The position numbers and the translations under genes were made by a program. Positions 31,860 to 41,457 of a stretch of DNA of 64,000 nucleotides are shown here, one piece after another. The stretch covers positions 3,694,001 to 3,758,000 of the forward strand of contig NZ_CP017024.1 of NCBI RefSeq assembly GCF_014522265.1, read 5' to 3'. The notes beneath the pieces were generated by a model. It was not told the DNA's origin, did no database searches, and saw nothing but the letters and a program-made list of their open reading frames with translations. This DNA is from Pseudomonas oryzihabitans (GTDB taxonomy: Bacteria; Pseudomonadota; Gammaproteobacteria; Pseudomonadales; Pseudomonadaceae). The number at the start of each line of letters is the position of its first letter. The first letter of the stretch is position 1.

Positions 31860-34559
31860 TTAGGCCGCAGGCTTCGCCAGGAACTCCCGCAACACGTAGT
31901 GCAGAATGCCGCCGGCCTTGAAGTAGCTCACCTCGTTGAGCGTGTCGATGCGGCAGAGCACCTCGACGCTCTCCAGGCTGCCATCCTCGCGGGTGACTTC
32001 CAGGGTTAGCGGCATGTGCGGTCGCAACTCGACGCCGTCGATGCCCAGCACGGCGATCTTTTCCTGGCCGGTCAGTCCCAGGGACTTGCGGTCCACGCCG
32101 TCCTTGAACTGCAGCGGCAGCACGCCCATGCCCACCAGGTTGGACCTGTGGATGCGCTCGAAGCTCTCGGCGACCACGGCCTTCACGCCCAGCAGATTGG
32201 TGCCCTTGGCCGCCCAGTCACGGGAAGAACCGGTGCCGTATTCCTTGCCGGCGATGATGACCAGCGGGGTGTTTTCCAGTTCGTACTTCATGGCCGCGTC
32301 ATAGATCGACAGCTTTTCGCCCGTGGGGACGTGGAAGGTATTGCCGCCTTCCTCGCCACCGAGCATTTCGTTCCTGATGCGGATGTTGGCGAAGGTGCCT
32401 CTCATCATGACTTCGTGGTTGCCACGGCGCGAGCCGTAGGAGTTGAAGTCGGCATAGTCCACGCCATGCTCGGCCAGGTAGCGGCCGGCGGGGCTGTCCT
32501 TCTTGATGTTGCCGGCAGGGGAGATGTGGTCGGTGGTGACCGAATCACCCAGCAGCGCCAGGATGCGGGCATCGTGGATGTCGGCGATGCGTGGCGGATC
32601 GCCGGCTATGGTCTCGAAGAAGGGCGGATTCTGGATGTAGGTGGAGTCGGCATCCCAGACATAGGTCTCGGCGTCCGGCACCTGGATCGCCTGCCACTTC
32701 TCGTCACCGTCGAATACAGCGCCGTATTGCTTGTGGAACATGGCGGTGTCGAGCTTCTGCACGGCGTCGGCCACCTCCTGCTGGGTGGGCCAGACGTCTT
32801 TCAGATAGACCGGCTGACCGTCATTGCCGGTGCCCAGTGGCTCCTGGGTCAGATCGACCTTGACGCTGCCGGCCAGCGCATAGGCCACCACCAGCGGCGG
32901 CGAGGCCAGCCAGTTGGTCTTGACCAGCGGATGCACCCGGCCTTCGAAGTTACGGTTGCCGGAGAGTACCGAGGCTACGGTGAGGTCGGCGTCCTGGATG
33001 GCCTTTTCGATGGGATCGAGCAGCGGACCGGAGTTGCCGATGCAGGTGGTGCAGCCATAGCCGACCAGGTCGAAACCGAGGTCGTTGAGATAGGGGGTAA
33101 GGCCGGCGGCGTTGTAGTAGTCGGTCACCACCTTGGAGCCGGGGGCGAGGGACGACTTGACCCAGGGCTTGCGCATCAGCCCTTTTTCCGCAGCCTTCTT
33201 CGCCAGCAGACCAGCGGCCATCATCACGCTGGGGTTGGAGGTGTTGGTGCAGGAGGTGATGGCGGCGATCACCACGGCACCGTCCTCCAGCTGGAAGGTC
33301 TGGCCATCGAGCTGGACTTCCACGCCACTGCCAGCCTTGGGGGCCTCGGCTTTTTTCGGCGCCAGGGCAGTGAAATCGCCAAAGGTCTTGGCGACCTCGC
33401 CGAGCAGCACACGATCCTGCGGCCGCTTGGGGCCGGCCAGGCTGGACTGGACTTCGCCCATGTCCAGCTCCAGTACGTCGGTGAACACCGGCTCGTCACC
33501 GGGATTGCGCCACAGGCCCTGGGCCTGGGTGTAGGCTTCCACCAGTTGCACGGTCTCTTCGGGGCGACCGGACAGGCGCAGGTAATCCAGGGTGATCTGG
33601 TCCACCGGGAAGAAACCGCAGGTGGCGCCGTACTCCGGCGCCATGTTGCCGATGGTGGCGCGGTCGGCCAGGGGCAGGGTGGCCAGGCCATCGCCGAAGA
33701 ATTCGACGAACTTGCCCACCACGCCCTTCTTGCGCAGCATCTGGGTCACGGTCAGCACCAGATCGGTGGCGGTGATGCCCTCGCGCAGCTTGCCGGTGAG
33801 CTTGAAGCCCACTACCTCGGGGATCAGCATGGACACCGGCTGGCCGAGCATGGCTGCCTCGGCCTCGATGCCGCCCACGCCCCAGCCCAGCACGCCCAGG
33901 CCATTGATCATGGTGGTGTGGGAGTCGGTGCCGACCAGGGTGTCGGGGAAGGCATAGGTGCGGCCGTCCTCGTCCTTGGTCCAGACGGTGCGGCCCAGGT
34001 ACTCCAGGTTGACCTGGTGGCAGATACCGGTGCCCGGCGGGACCACGCGGAAGTTGTCGAAGGCGTTCTGGCCCCAGCGCAGGAAGGCATAGCGCTCGCC
34101 ATTACGCTCCATCTCGATCTCGACGTTCTCGTGGTAGGCGTTTTCGCTGGCGTAGCGATCCACCATTACGGAGTGGTCGATCACCAGGTCGACGGGAGAA
34201 AGCGGATTGATCCGCTGCGGATCGCCACCGGCCTTGGCCACGGCTTCGCGCATGGCGGCCAGGTCGACCACTGCCGGTACGCCGGTGAAGTCCTGCATCA
34301 GCACCCGCGCCGGCCGGTACTGGATCTCGCGATTGGCGGAGCGGGTCTTGGTCCAGTCGGCCAGGGCCTGGAGGTCCTCGCCGGTAACGGTCTGGTTGTC
34401 TTCCCAGCGCAGCAGGTTCTCCAGCAGCACCTTGAGGGATTTGGGCAGCTTGTCGAGATTGCCCAGGGTCTGGGCCGCGTCGGGCAGGCTGTAATAGTGG
34501 TAGGTGCGCTCACCGACCTGCAGGGTCTTGAGGCTTTTGAGGCTGTCCAGGGCTGGCAT
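31860..34559 (-). CDS. acnA: Aconitate hydratase A (housekeeping TCA cycle)
   Basis: An 899-aa 4Fe-4S enzyme that isomerises citrate and isocitrate. Start MPALDSLKSLKTLQVGERTYHYYSL is typical of pseudomonad AcnA. Iron-sulfur ligands lie in ITSCTNTSNPSVM and GYGCTTCIGNSGPL; DHSVMVDRY, PGTGICHQVNLEYLGR, DSHTTMINGLGVLGWGVGG, NRNFEGRVHPLVKTNW and GSSRDWAAKGTNLLG are all present. The order acnA / rlmM / tusA is the one I recall from P. aeruginosa. It is divergent from rlmM with a shared 197-base region. Compared with the paralogue at 16848, active-site motifs are the same but the wording differs throughout, so they are not a recent duplication. Confidence 0.97.
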   Translation of the reverse strand: MPALDSLKSLKTLQVGERTYHYYSLPDAAQTLGNLDKLPKSLKVLLENLLRWEDNQTVTGEDLQALADWTKTRSANREIQYRPARVLMQDFTGVPAVVDLAAMREAVAKAGGDPQRINPLSPVDLVIDHSVMVDRYASENAYHENVEIEMERNGERYAFLRWGQNAFDNFRVVPPGTGICHQVNLEYLGRTVWTKDEDGRTYAFPDTLVGTDSHTTMINGLGVLGWGVGGIEAEAAMLGQPVSMLIPEVVGFKLTGKLREGITATDLVLTVTQMLRKKGVVGKFVEFFGDGLATLPLADRATIGNMAPEYGATCGFFPVDQITLDYLRLSGRPEETVQLVEAYTQAQGLWRNPGDEPVFTDVLELDMGEVQSSLAGPKRPQDRVLLGEVAKTFGDFTALAPKKAEAPKAGSGVEVQLDGQTFQLEDGAVVIAAITSCTNTSNPSVMMAAGLLAKKAAEKGLMRKPWVKSSLAPGSKVVTDYYNAAGLTPYLNDLGFDLVGYGCTTCIGNSGPLLDPIEKAIQDADLTVASVLSGNRNFEGRVHPLVKTNWLASPPLVVAYALAGSVKVDLTQEPLGTGNDGQPVYLKDVWPTQQEVADAVQKLDTAMFHKQYGAVFDGDEKWQAIQVPDAETYVWDADSTYIQNPPFFETIAGDPPRIADIHDARILALLGDSVTTDHISPAGNIKKDSPAGRYLAEHGVDYADFNSYGSRRGNHEVMMRGTFANIRIRNEMLGGEEGGNTFHVPTGEKLSIYDAAMKYELENTPLVIIAGKEYGTGSSRDWAAKGTNLLGVKAVVAESFERIHRSNLVGMGVLPLQFKDGVDRKSLGLTGQEKIAVLGIDGVELRPHMPLTLEVTREDGSLESVEVLCRIDTLNEVSYFKAGGILHYVLREFLAKPAA

Positions 34560-34695
34560 CAGGGGTCTCCTTATCGACGCTTCGACGGTTGCCCGCTGGC
34601 CGTACGAGCCTCGAAACGTGAAGGAGACCCGTACCAGCGCTGGGCGGACTGATTTTTCTAGGTGTAGTACTGGACCGATAGGCGCCGCTGGCGTT

Positions 34696-34721
34696 CCCCA
34701 GCGGGCGCGCTGGGGTATAGT
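34696..34721. promoter_or_regulatory. Inverted repeat and -10-like box between acnA and rlmM
   Basis: CCCCAGCG and CGCTGGGG form a perfect dyad (34696-34715) that runs directly into TATAGT, a -10-like hexamer 36 bases before the rlmM start. No good -35 box was recognised. It could be an operator over the rlmM promoter. Confidence 0.35.
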
Positions 34722-34756
34722 GCGCGCCCTGCGTGACCCCTTGAGGAAGCCCCGTC

Positions 34757-35817
34757 GTGAATACCCTGTTGCTGCTGTGCCGTACCGGATTCGAAGGCGA
34801 GGTCTGCGCCGAGCTCGGCGAGCGGGCGGCGCTGCTCGGCGTGGCCGGTTATGCCAAGGGCAAGCCGGGTGCGGCCTATGCCGAATTCGTCTGTGGCGAC
34901 GCCGAGGGTGCCGCCCGGTTGATGCAGAACATCACCTTCGCCGAGCTGATCTTTCCCCGTCAGTGGTCCCGTGGCGCCTTTCTCAGCCTGCCCGAGCAGG
35001 ACCGCATCGGCCCGCTGCTGGAGCTGCTGGCGGGCTATCCCGTCTGCGGCAGTCTGGCCCTGGAGATGCCCGACACCAACGATGGCAAGGCGCTCTCCAC
35101 CTTCTGCAAGAAATTCGAGCGTCCCCTGACCCTGGCGCTGCGCAAGGCCGGCCGCCTGGTGGATGATGCCCGGGCGCCACGGCTGCAGCTGACCTTTCTC
35201 AGCGGGCGCGAGGTTTTCGTCGGCGTGGTCGAACCGGGCAACGCCGCGCTCTGGCCCATGGGCATCCCGCGGCTGAGGTTTCCCCGCGAGGCGCCCAGTC
35301 GTTCGACCCTCAAGCTGGAAGAGGCCTGGCACCACTTCATCCCGCGTGCCGATTGGGAAACCCGCCTGTCCTCCGAGATGCGCGCCGTCGATCTGGGCGC
35401 CGCCCGGGTGGCTGGACCTGGCAGCTGGTGGCCCGCGAGATGCTGGTGACGGCGGTGGACAACGGCCCCATGAACGAGGCGCTGATGGATACCGGCCTCG
35501 TCGAGCACCTGCAGGTCGACGGCTACGCCTTCGTTCCCAAGCGCCCGGTGGACTGGATGGTCTGCGACATCGTCGAGAAGCCCGCGCGCACCGCGGCGCT
35601 GATCGAACGCTGGATCGGCGAGGGACACTGCCGCGAGGCGGTGGTCAATCTCAAGCTGCCGATGAAGCAGCGCTATCGCGAAGTGGCCGGCATCCTCGAA
35701 CGCCTGCACGCCCATTTCGCCGATCGCGGCCAGCGCGTCACCATCGGCTGCAAGCAGCTCTACCACGACCGCGAGGAAGTGACCTGTCATCTGCGCCGCC
35801 TGGATCGGAAACCCTAG
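34757..35817 (+). pseudogene. rlmM: 23S rRNA 2'-O-ribose C2498 methyltransferase RlmM, frameshifted
   Basis: SAM-dependent enzyme modifying C2498 of 23S rRNA, about 353 aa if repaired. It starts at the GTG 34757 (NTLLLLCRTGFEGEVCAELGE). A THUMP-like N-terminal half includes LSTFCKKFERPLTLALRKAG and [10 protein letters not shown]. The frame breaks exactly in the SAM-binding motif: the text reads GCCGCCCGGGTGG (35400-35412), where one more C gives [14 protein letters not shown]. The C-terminal half ([37 protein letters not shown]) is intact to 35817. Since all pseudomonads conserve this gene, a sequencing error in a C run is likely. Neighbours acnA and tusA match the conserved order. Confidence 0.9.
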
Positions 35818-35873
35818 GCCGCTATCAGGCTCTGAATGCAGATTGCTGTAACCGTTCTATCCCTGGAGACCCC

Positions 35874-36113
35874 ATGACCCTCGAAGCCGATGCCACCCTC
35901 GACGCCAGCGGGCTGAACTGCCCGGAGCCGGTGATGATGCTGCACAACAAGGTGCGCGACATCGCCCCCGGCGCCCTGCTCAAGGTCATCGCCACCGATC
36001 CCTCCACCCAGCGCGACATCCCCAAGTTCTGCGTCTTCCTGGGCCATGAACTGGTGGAAAAGAGCGAAGGGGAAGGGCGTTATCTGTACTGGATTCGCAA
36101 GAAGGTGGAGTGA
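35874..36113 (+). CDS. tusA: Sulfur carrier protein TusA
   Basis: A 79-aa SirA/TusA-family protein that relays persulfide sulfur from cysteine desulfurase towards tRNA 2-thiouridine and other acceptors. The active Cys16 is in [13 protein letters not shown] (CPxP motif), followed by [35 protein letters not shown]. The ATG at 35874 follows CTGGAGAC and was chosen over a longer open frame because the family begins here. It is 56 bases after rlmM, the order familiar from P. aeruginosa. Confidence 0.93.
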   Translation: MTLEADATLDASGLNCPEPVMMLHNKVRDIAPGALLKVIATDPSTQRDIPKFCVFLGHELVEKSEGEGRYLYWIRKKVE

Positions 36114-36187
36114 GGGTCGCGCGAAAGCTCGCTTTGCTAGCGAGATTCGGTTCACAATCAGCGATCTAGCAAGCAAGGAAGCCTCTT

Positions 36188-36769
36188 ATGAAAGCCGGGA
36201 TGCTGGGTGTTGTATCGCTCATTCTCGCGGGGTGCACGTCGGTACAGGTCCAGCCCGTCGCCGTACGCCCGGACTTGGTATGTATCCAGGAGAATCCTGC
36301 GGTTTGGGTGAAAGACTTTCTCCCCGTGGTCCGGGCCGGCTTTGCTCGGCACAGTGTGCCTACCGAAAGCTATACGCAGGTGCCACGCGAGTGCCCATAC
36401 GTTCTTGAATACACTGCGCGGCAAACCTGGGACGGCGTACCTTACTTATCAGCTGCCGAGCTGACCCTGCGTGACGCCAGTGGGCGCCTGATGGGTCAGG
36501 CTGACTATCACCTGCGGGGTAAGGGCGGTTTCTCCCTTATGAAGTGGCAGGGGACCGCAACAAAGATCAATCCGGTGGTAGATGAGCTCTTGGGTCAGAT
36601 GCGTCCCGCACCTGTAATCAGACCGATCACGACTGCTGTCCCGACCTCCGCACCTGCCGGGCTGACCTTTGAAGACGAATTGGCTGAGCTTCAGGCAAAA
36701 AACCTCAGCTATCAGGACTACAGCAATCGGTACCGTGCGCTTCGGCAGCGCTATGGTCTGGATCGCTGA
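36188..36769 (+). CDS. Sbal_3080-family lipoprotein
   Basis: A 193-aa lipoprotein. The signal peptide MKAGMLGVVSLILAGC ends in a clean lipobox LAGC, so Cys16 would be lipidated. The next residues (TSVQVQPVAVRPDLVCIQENPAVWVKDFLP) and CPYVLEYTARQTWDGVPYLSAAELTLRDASGRLMGQADY are those of the Sbal_3080 lipoprotein family, whose role is unknown. The C-terminal segment (FEDELAELQAKNLSYQDYSNRYRALRQRYGLDR) looks like a helix with coiled-coil character. Good AAGGAAG site. By eye its base composition is lower in G+C than that of its neighbours, a possible sign of transfer. It is followed by a repeat block. Confidence 0.8.
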   Translation: MKAGMLGVVSLILAGCTSVQVQPVAVRPDLVCIQENPAVWVKDFLPVVRAGFARHSVPTESYTQVPRECPYVLEYTARQTWDGVPYLSAAELTLRDASGRLMGQADYHLRGKGGFSLMKWQGTATKINPVVDELLGQMRPAPVIRPITTAVPTSAPAGLTFEDELAELQAKNLSYQDYSNRYRALRQRYGLDR

Positions 36770-36790
36770 CTTCAATGTCGAGCCCGTAAT

Positions 36791-36990
36791 GTTGGGCTTC
36801 GCCTGCGCTCAACCCAACCTACGCTGCCCCACGGCGCGGGCCCGGCTCTCGTAGGTTGGGTTGAGACGGCTCCATCGTCGAAGCCCAACGGACCGATGCC
36901 AAGGGAGCCGTAGCGTGGAAAACCGCGCAGCGTTTTCCACTGTGTGGTCTCGCGTCCGCGGACAAGGCTGCGCCGTTGTCCACGCTACGC
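36791..36990. repeat. Inverted repeat unit plus hairpins, related to the 25.7-kb block
   Basis: A 99-base unit (36791-36889) has two nested inverted arms: outer GTTGGGCTTCG/CGAAGCCCAAC and inner CTCAACCCAACCTACG (36808-36823) with its complement (36850-36865). It is the second copy of the unit at 25668-25750. Downstream are hairpins GTGGAAAA..TTTTCCAC (36915-36940) and GGACAA..TTGTCC (about 36960-36980), variants of the 25862-25883 hairpin. The tail overlaps the end of the SGNH hydrolase gene. Confidence 0.75.
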
Positions 36991-37641
36991 TCAGGCGCTT
37001 GCGGCCGTTCTGACCACCCCCACCAGATGCTCCCCCAGCCGCCGATGCTGGTCCGCCTCGAAATGCACGCCGTCCACGGGACTCACTTGGATGATCTCGC
37101 CCGCATCGACGAAGGCCGCGCCCTGGGCCTCGGCCACCTGACGATAGCGCGCGGCCAATTGGCGGGACTTGGCCGCGCCGCCGGCGAAGATCTCGCCGAG
37201 AAAGCCCACTTCCTCGATGGGCGCCGGCGCCATGACAATCAGCCTGGGTGTGGCGCCGCCCGGGCCGGCATTGCAGCGCCTGATCTCTTCCAGCAGCACC
37301 TGCAACGCACTGGCGATGTCCGCGGGCGTCACCGACAGCCGCGCCTTGAGATCGTTGGTGCCGAGCATCAGCAGCAGGACGTCCACCGGCAGCTGACTCT
37401 CCAGGCAGGGTCGGAGATAGGTGAAGCCGTTCTTGTGGTGGCCGTCGATGGGATCGTCATGCACCGTGGTCCGTGCTGGCAGGCCTTCCTCGATCACCCG
37501 CCAATCGGCGCCCAGCCCGTGGGCCAGTACGCCGGGCCAGCGTTCGTCCCAGCCGAAGCGTTCGAGCACGCCGGGCTGGGTCAGGGGGCGGGTGCCATGA
37601 GTGTTGGAGTCGCCATAGCAGAGCAGGGTACGCAGGGGCAT
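36991..37641 (-). CDS. SGNH/GDSL-family hydrolase (arylesterase type)
   Basis: A 216-aa esterase of the SGNH fold. Block I is LLCYGDSNTHG (Ser of GDSN is the nucleophile), block III LLMLGTNDLKAR, and block V DGVHFEADQHRRLGEHL with the catalytic Asp and His. No signal peptide, so cytoplasmic, as in the short arylesterases that act on aromatic or acyl esters and perform perhydrolysis. It is 91 bases before (downstream of) the mechanosensitive channel gene in the opposite sense of coordinates; the start ATG at 37641 is the family start. Substrate unknown. Confidence 0.9.
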   Translation of the reverse strand: MPLRTLLCYGDSNTHGTRPLTQPGVLERFGWDERWPGVLAHGLGADWRVIEEGLPARTTVHDDPIDGHHKNGFTYLRPCLESQLPVDVLLLMLGTNDLKARLSVTPADIASALQVLLEEIRRCNAGPGGATPRLIVMAPAPIEEVGFLGEIFAGGAAKSRQLAARYRQVAEAQGAAFVDAGEIIQVSPVDGVHFEADQHRRLGEHLVGVVRTAASA

Positions 37642-37732
37642 GTCGGGGACCTCGCCAGGACAGAGTAACGTCCACCCTAGAGGCTTTTCCGCAGCGCCGC
37701 GAGAACCGACGGTCGTGGCAGCGACTTCAGCC

Positions 37733-39880
37733 TTAGCTCGGCGCTTCTTTCCCCCGGGCCGCCTGATCCAGCGGCGAGCCGCCTACCTCGTAGCGCACGT
37801 TCATGCGCGGCGAGGCCAACTCGATGCCGGCGTCGTCCAGGTAGCGCTTGAGCCTGAGGTTGAAGGCCCGCGAGACCTCCCACTGCTTGATCGGCGCGGT
37901 CTTGAAGCGGAATCTCAGGATCGCCATGCCGGAATCGAAGCTCTCCACCCCCTGCAGCTCCAGCGGCGACCAGATGTCTCGGCCGATGAAGGGATCCTGG
38001 CGCAGTGTGCGACCCACTTCCTGGACCATCTCGATGGCCTTGTCCACCGACAGCGCCTGGGGAATCGGCAGGCGGAAGATGGCGTAGCCGAATTGCCGCG
38101 AGTAGTTCTGGATGCTCTTGATCTCGCTGAAGGGGATGGTGTGGACGATGCCATCGATATCCCTGAGTCGCACGGTGCGGATGGTCAGGCCCTCGACGGT
38201 GCCCAGGTGATTGCCGACGTCGACGTAGTCGCCGATGGCCAGGGAGTCCTCGATGATGATGAACAGCCCGGTGATGAGGTCGGCCACCAGGCTCTGGGCG
38301 CCGAAGCCCACCGCCAGGCCGATGACGCCGGCACCGGCCAGCAGCGGGGTGACGTTCACGCCCATGTTGGCCAGGGCGACGATCAGGGCGATGACGAAGA
38401 TGGTCAGGAACAGCACGTTGCGGATCAGCGGCAACATGGTCTGGGCGCGGGCATTGTTCGGGCTGACGCGATGCAGATTGAGGCCGCGGTGGATGGCGGT
38501 GTCGGCCAGGATCCACACCAGCCAGGCCAGCAACAGGGTGCCACCCAGGCCAAAGAACTTGCTGGCGACCGCATGGCCGTCGCCCTGGCTGAATCTCAGC
38601 AGCGAGAGATTCCAGGCGCGCAGGGCCAGCTCGATCCCCACCAGCCAGATGACGATGCCCAGCACCAGCACGAAGAAGGCCCGCAGCCGTTCGGCATAGG
38701 CCTCCTGGATGCGGCCGTGCGGTCGCCGGCGCAGCAGCCGCGCCCGCACCAGGGCGTTGAGGCCCAGGGCGGCGCCCATGGTCACGGCGAACAGCAGCGC
38801 CCGGCGCAGGGCGTCGCTGGTATCGCCGGCGGAGACGAAGGTGGCCACCACCGAGACCGCCACCAGGATCAGCAGCGGCAGGTGCCAGAGGCGGGCGATC
38901 AGATGGCGCACGCCCTGCAGACCGTGCAGCGCCTGACGCTTGGCCAGCGGCTGGTTGCGGATCAGGTGGGCGATGGGCCGGCGGAATCTCAGGGCGAACT
39001 GGGCGGTGAGCAGCGCCGCGCAGATGTTGGCGCCGATGGCGATGACCGCCGCCAGGTGTGGCCCCAGGGTCTCGGCCAGGTGCGGATCGCTGGCGGCGCC
39101 ACCCAGGGCGGCCAGGCTGCCGATGATCCATAGCGGGCGAAAGGCGCGGCGGCGCAGGATCAACAGCGCCCGGCTGCGATGGGCGCCGCTGGGCAGGGAG
39201 CAGATCACCACCACCGTTGCCGCGAACAGCGGGCCGATGACGGCGGCATAGGCCAGGGTGACGGCCACCGTCTTGCCCAGGGAGTCCGGCATCCACAGGG
39301 ATACCAGCAGGGTGATGACGAACGCCAGCAGCCAGGGTGCCAGCTTGCGCAGGGCGAAACGCACCAGGTCCAGGGTCCGCGGTCTGAGCGGAAGCTCCTC
39401 GGAGAGCCTGAACCTGATGCGCAGCCGATGACTGATGCTTTTCAGGCCCAGGGCGCAACCGGCCCAGAAGGCCAGGGTGATGACGAAACCCGAAAGCAGG
39501 TTGAGGCGCTGCTCGGGCGCCGGCGCCAGGGCGGCCAGCTCGGCGCCCGCCTGGTCCAGCTGGTACTGCCAGCGCTCGCGCAGGTTGTCACGCTGCAGCT
39601 GTTGCTCGACCACCGTCATGGTGTCGGTGATCAACCCGATCACGCCCTGGGAGGCGCTGGGTTCGGCCTTGGCTTGGGCCGCCTGCAGCTTCTTGAGATC
39701 CGCCAGCAGACGATTGCGCTGCTGCTCGCTTTCCAGGGTCTTGATCACCTGGTCTAGGGACGGGCCGAATTGCGGATCGACCTGATCCTTCTGGGCGCCC
39801 GGCAGCCCGGGGAGGGCAGCCTGGACCGGGCCGATGAGCAGGAAGCAGAGGCAAAACAGCTGTAGCAGGCGAAAGATCAT
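37733..39880 (-). CDS. Large MscS-type mechanosensitive ion channel
   Basis: A 715-aa inner-membrane channel that opens under membrane tension to release solutes on osmotic downshock. Signal peptide MIFRLLQLFCLCFLLIGPVQA is followed by a periplasmic helical region (KTLESEQQRNRLLADLKKLQAAQAKAE), about ten helices, and the MscS core. In the core, GVNVTPLLAGAGVIGLAVGFGAQSLVADLITGLFIIIEDSLAIGDYVDVGNHLGTVEGLTIRTVRLRD covers pore helix and beta domain. The ATG at 39880 is preferred to a longer frame because it begins the signal peptide. It is 70 bases after the MATE gene, possibly the same transcript. Confidence 0.92.
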   Translation of the reverse strand: MIFRLLQLFCLCFLLIGPVQAALPGLPGAQKDQVDPQFGPSLDQVIKTLESEQQRNRLLADLKKLQAAQAKAEPSASQGVIGLITDTMTVVEQQLQRDNLRERWQYQLDQAGAELAALAPAPEQRLNLLSGFVITLAFWAGCALGLKSISHRLRIRFRLSEELPLRPRTLDLVRFALRKLAPWLLAFVITLLVSLWMPDSLGKTVAVTLAYAAVIGPLFAATVVVICSLPSGAHRSRALLILRRRAFRPLWIIGSLAALGGAASDPHLAETLGPHLAAVIAIGANICAALLTAQFALRFRRPIAHLIRNQPLAKRQALHGLQGVRHLIARLWHLPLLILVAVSVVATFVSAGDTSDALRRALLFAVTMGAALGLNALVRARLLRRRPHGRIQEAYAERLRAFFVLVLGIVIWLVGIELALRAWNLSLLRFSQGDGHAVASKFFGLGGTLLLAWLVWILADTAIHRGLNLHRVSPNNARAQTMLPLIRNVLFLTIFVIALIVALANMGVNVTPLLAGAGVIGLAVGFGAQSLVADLITGLFIIIEDSLAIGDYVDVGNHLGTVEGLTIRTVRLRDIDGIVHTIPFSEIKSIQNYSRQFGYAIFRLPIPQALSVDKAIEMVQEVGRTLRQDPFIGRDIWSPLELQGVESFDSGMAILRFRFKTAPIKQWEVSRAFNLRLKRYLDDAGIELASPRMNVRYEVGGSPLDQAARGKEAPS

Positions 39881-39950
39881 CGAAGCCGCACGCTCGCGAA
39901 AGGGGGAAACGCCCGTCCTGAACGGCCTGGGGCCGTCCGACGAGAGGGGG

Positions 39951-41327
39951 TCAGTGTAGCAAGGGCTTGGCGCTGTGGATGCGTCGCCGGGCACTGCGCG
40001 CCAGCCGCACCGACAGCAGGATGGCCGCGCAGGTCAGTCCCAGTACCAGACCCTGCCAGAGGCCGGCCGGACCCCGCGGTGCCCCGAACCAGTCGCTCAG
40101 CCCCAGCGCCCAGCCCACCGGCAGGCCCATGCCCCAGTAGGCCAGCAGGGTGATGACCATGGTCGCGCGGGTGTCCTGGTAACCACGCAGGGCGCCCGCG
40201 GCGGTCACCTGGATGGCATCGGAGAACTGGAAGATGCCGGCAAACACCAGCAGCGAGGCCGCCAGCTGGATCACCGCCTGGTCCTGGGAATAGAGGCCGG
40301 CGATAGCCGTGCGCGCGGTCAGCATCAGGGTGCAGGAAACGCAGGCGCAGAGCAGCCCGGCGGCCATGCCGACCCCGGCGGAAAAGCGCGCCTCGCGCGG
40401 CTCGCCGCGCCCCAGCGCCTGGCCAACCCGCACTGTCACCGCCATGCCCAGGGCCAGGGGCACCATGAACACCAGACCGGAGAAGTTGAGCGCCACCTGG
40501 TGCCCGGCGACCACGGTCGGACCCAGCTCGCCGATCAGCAGGGCCACCACGGAAAAGATGCTGGATTCGGCGAACACCGCGATGCCGATGGGCACGCCGA
40601 TGGCCAGCAGGGCGCGCAGCGTTGGTCCGTGCGGTCGCTCGAAGCGGGCGAAAATGGCGCAGGCGCGATATCGCTCGGTGCGGATGATCGCCAGCATGGC
40701 CAGCAGCATCGCCCACATCACCGTGCCCGAGGCGAAGCCGCACCCGGCGCCGCCCAAGGCTGGCAGGCCCAGGTGCCCATGGATGAAGATCCAGTTCAGC
40801 GGCACGTTCAGTGCCAGCCCGGCAAGGCCCACCAGCATCGCCGGCCGGGTACGCCCGAGGCCGTCGCTGAAGCAGCGCAGCACATAGTAGAAGGCCGTGG
40901 CGGGCAGGCCCAGGGCGATGCCCTTGAGATAGAGCAGGGTCGGGCCGATCAGCTGGGCGTCGACATGCATCGCCACCAGCAGCGGTCGGGCATTGAGCAG
41001 CAGCAGGCTGGCGATGAGGCCACACCCCAGGGCCAGCCAGAGCGCCTGGCGCACCAGCGGACCGATCTCCTGGCTGCGCCCGCCGCCGTGGCGCTCGGCC
41101 ACCTTAGGCGTGGTCGCCAGCAGGATGCCGGTCATCAGCAGGAACACCGGAATCCACACGGAGTTGCCCAGGGCGACGGCGGCGAGGTCCAGCGGGCCGA
41201 CACGGCCGGCCATGACGGCGTCGACGAAGCCCATGGCCGAATGGGAGAGCTGGGCGATGACGATGGGCGCGGCCAGGGAGAGCAGGGCGCCGAATTCACG
41301 TCTGATGCGGGGCAGGGAGGAGGTCAC
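39951..41327 (-). CDS. MATE-family multidrug/Na+ (H+) efflux pump (NorM type)
   Basis: A 458-aa inner-membrane exporter with 12 helices in two repeats. The N-terminal repeat contains LAAPIVIAQLSHSAMGFVDAVMAGRVGPLDLAAVALG and the second GLPIG..SSIFSVVALLIGELG..VVAGHQVALNFSGLVFMVPLALGMAVTVRVGQALGRGE, both typical of NorM/PmpM pumps. These expel cationic drugs and dyes in exchange for Na+ or H+. The start is a GTG at 41327 behind GGAGGAG. It is divergent from pdxB, with 130 bases between the two starts. Confidence 0.92.
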   Translation of the reverse strand: MTSSLPRIRREFGALLSLAAPIVIAQLSHSAMGFVDAVMAGRVGPLDLAAVALGNSVWIPVFLLMTGILLATTPKVAERHGGGRSQEIGPLVRQALWLALGCGLIASLLLLNARPLLVAMHVDAQLIGPTLLYLKGIALGLPATAFYYVLRCFSDGLGRTRPAMLVGLAGLALNVPLNWIFIHGHLGLPALGGAGCGFASGTVMWAMLLAMLAIIRTERYRACAIFARFERPHGPTLRALLAIGVPIGIAVFAESSIFSVVALLIGELGPTVVAGHQVALNFSGLVFMVPLALGMAVTVRVGQALGRGEPREARFSAGVGMAAGLLCACVSCTLMLTARTAIAGLYSQDQAVIQLAASLLVFAGIFQFSDAIQVTAAGALRGYQDTRATMVITLLAYWGMGLPVGWALGLSDWFGAPRGPAGLWQGLVLGLTCAAILLSVRLARSARRRIHSAKPLLH

Positions 41328-41457
41328 TTGATCGTTCGGTCAGCTTCGGGGCCGATAGTCTAGTCCTCATGGCCCGAGTGGCAACCCTCGCGGCGACCGT
41401 TGCCGGCTGCCGCTGGCCTGCTAAAGTGCCGGTCCCCGCCCTTGCGAGTGCCCAGGC

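Noticed and set aside
32016-34652. 878-codon open frame on the + strand across acnA
   Set aside because: It is antisense to a perfectly recognisable acnA; the translation is low-complexity Gly/Ala/Val/His text typical of the complement of high-GC coding DNA.
36791-36889. Inverted repeat considered as insertion-sequence ends
   Set aside because: No transposase between or near the arms and the whole unit is under 100 bases; it is a small dispersed palindrome.
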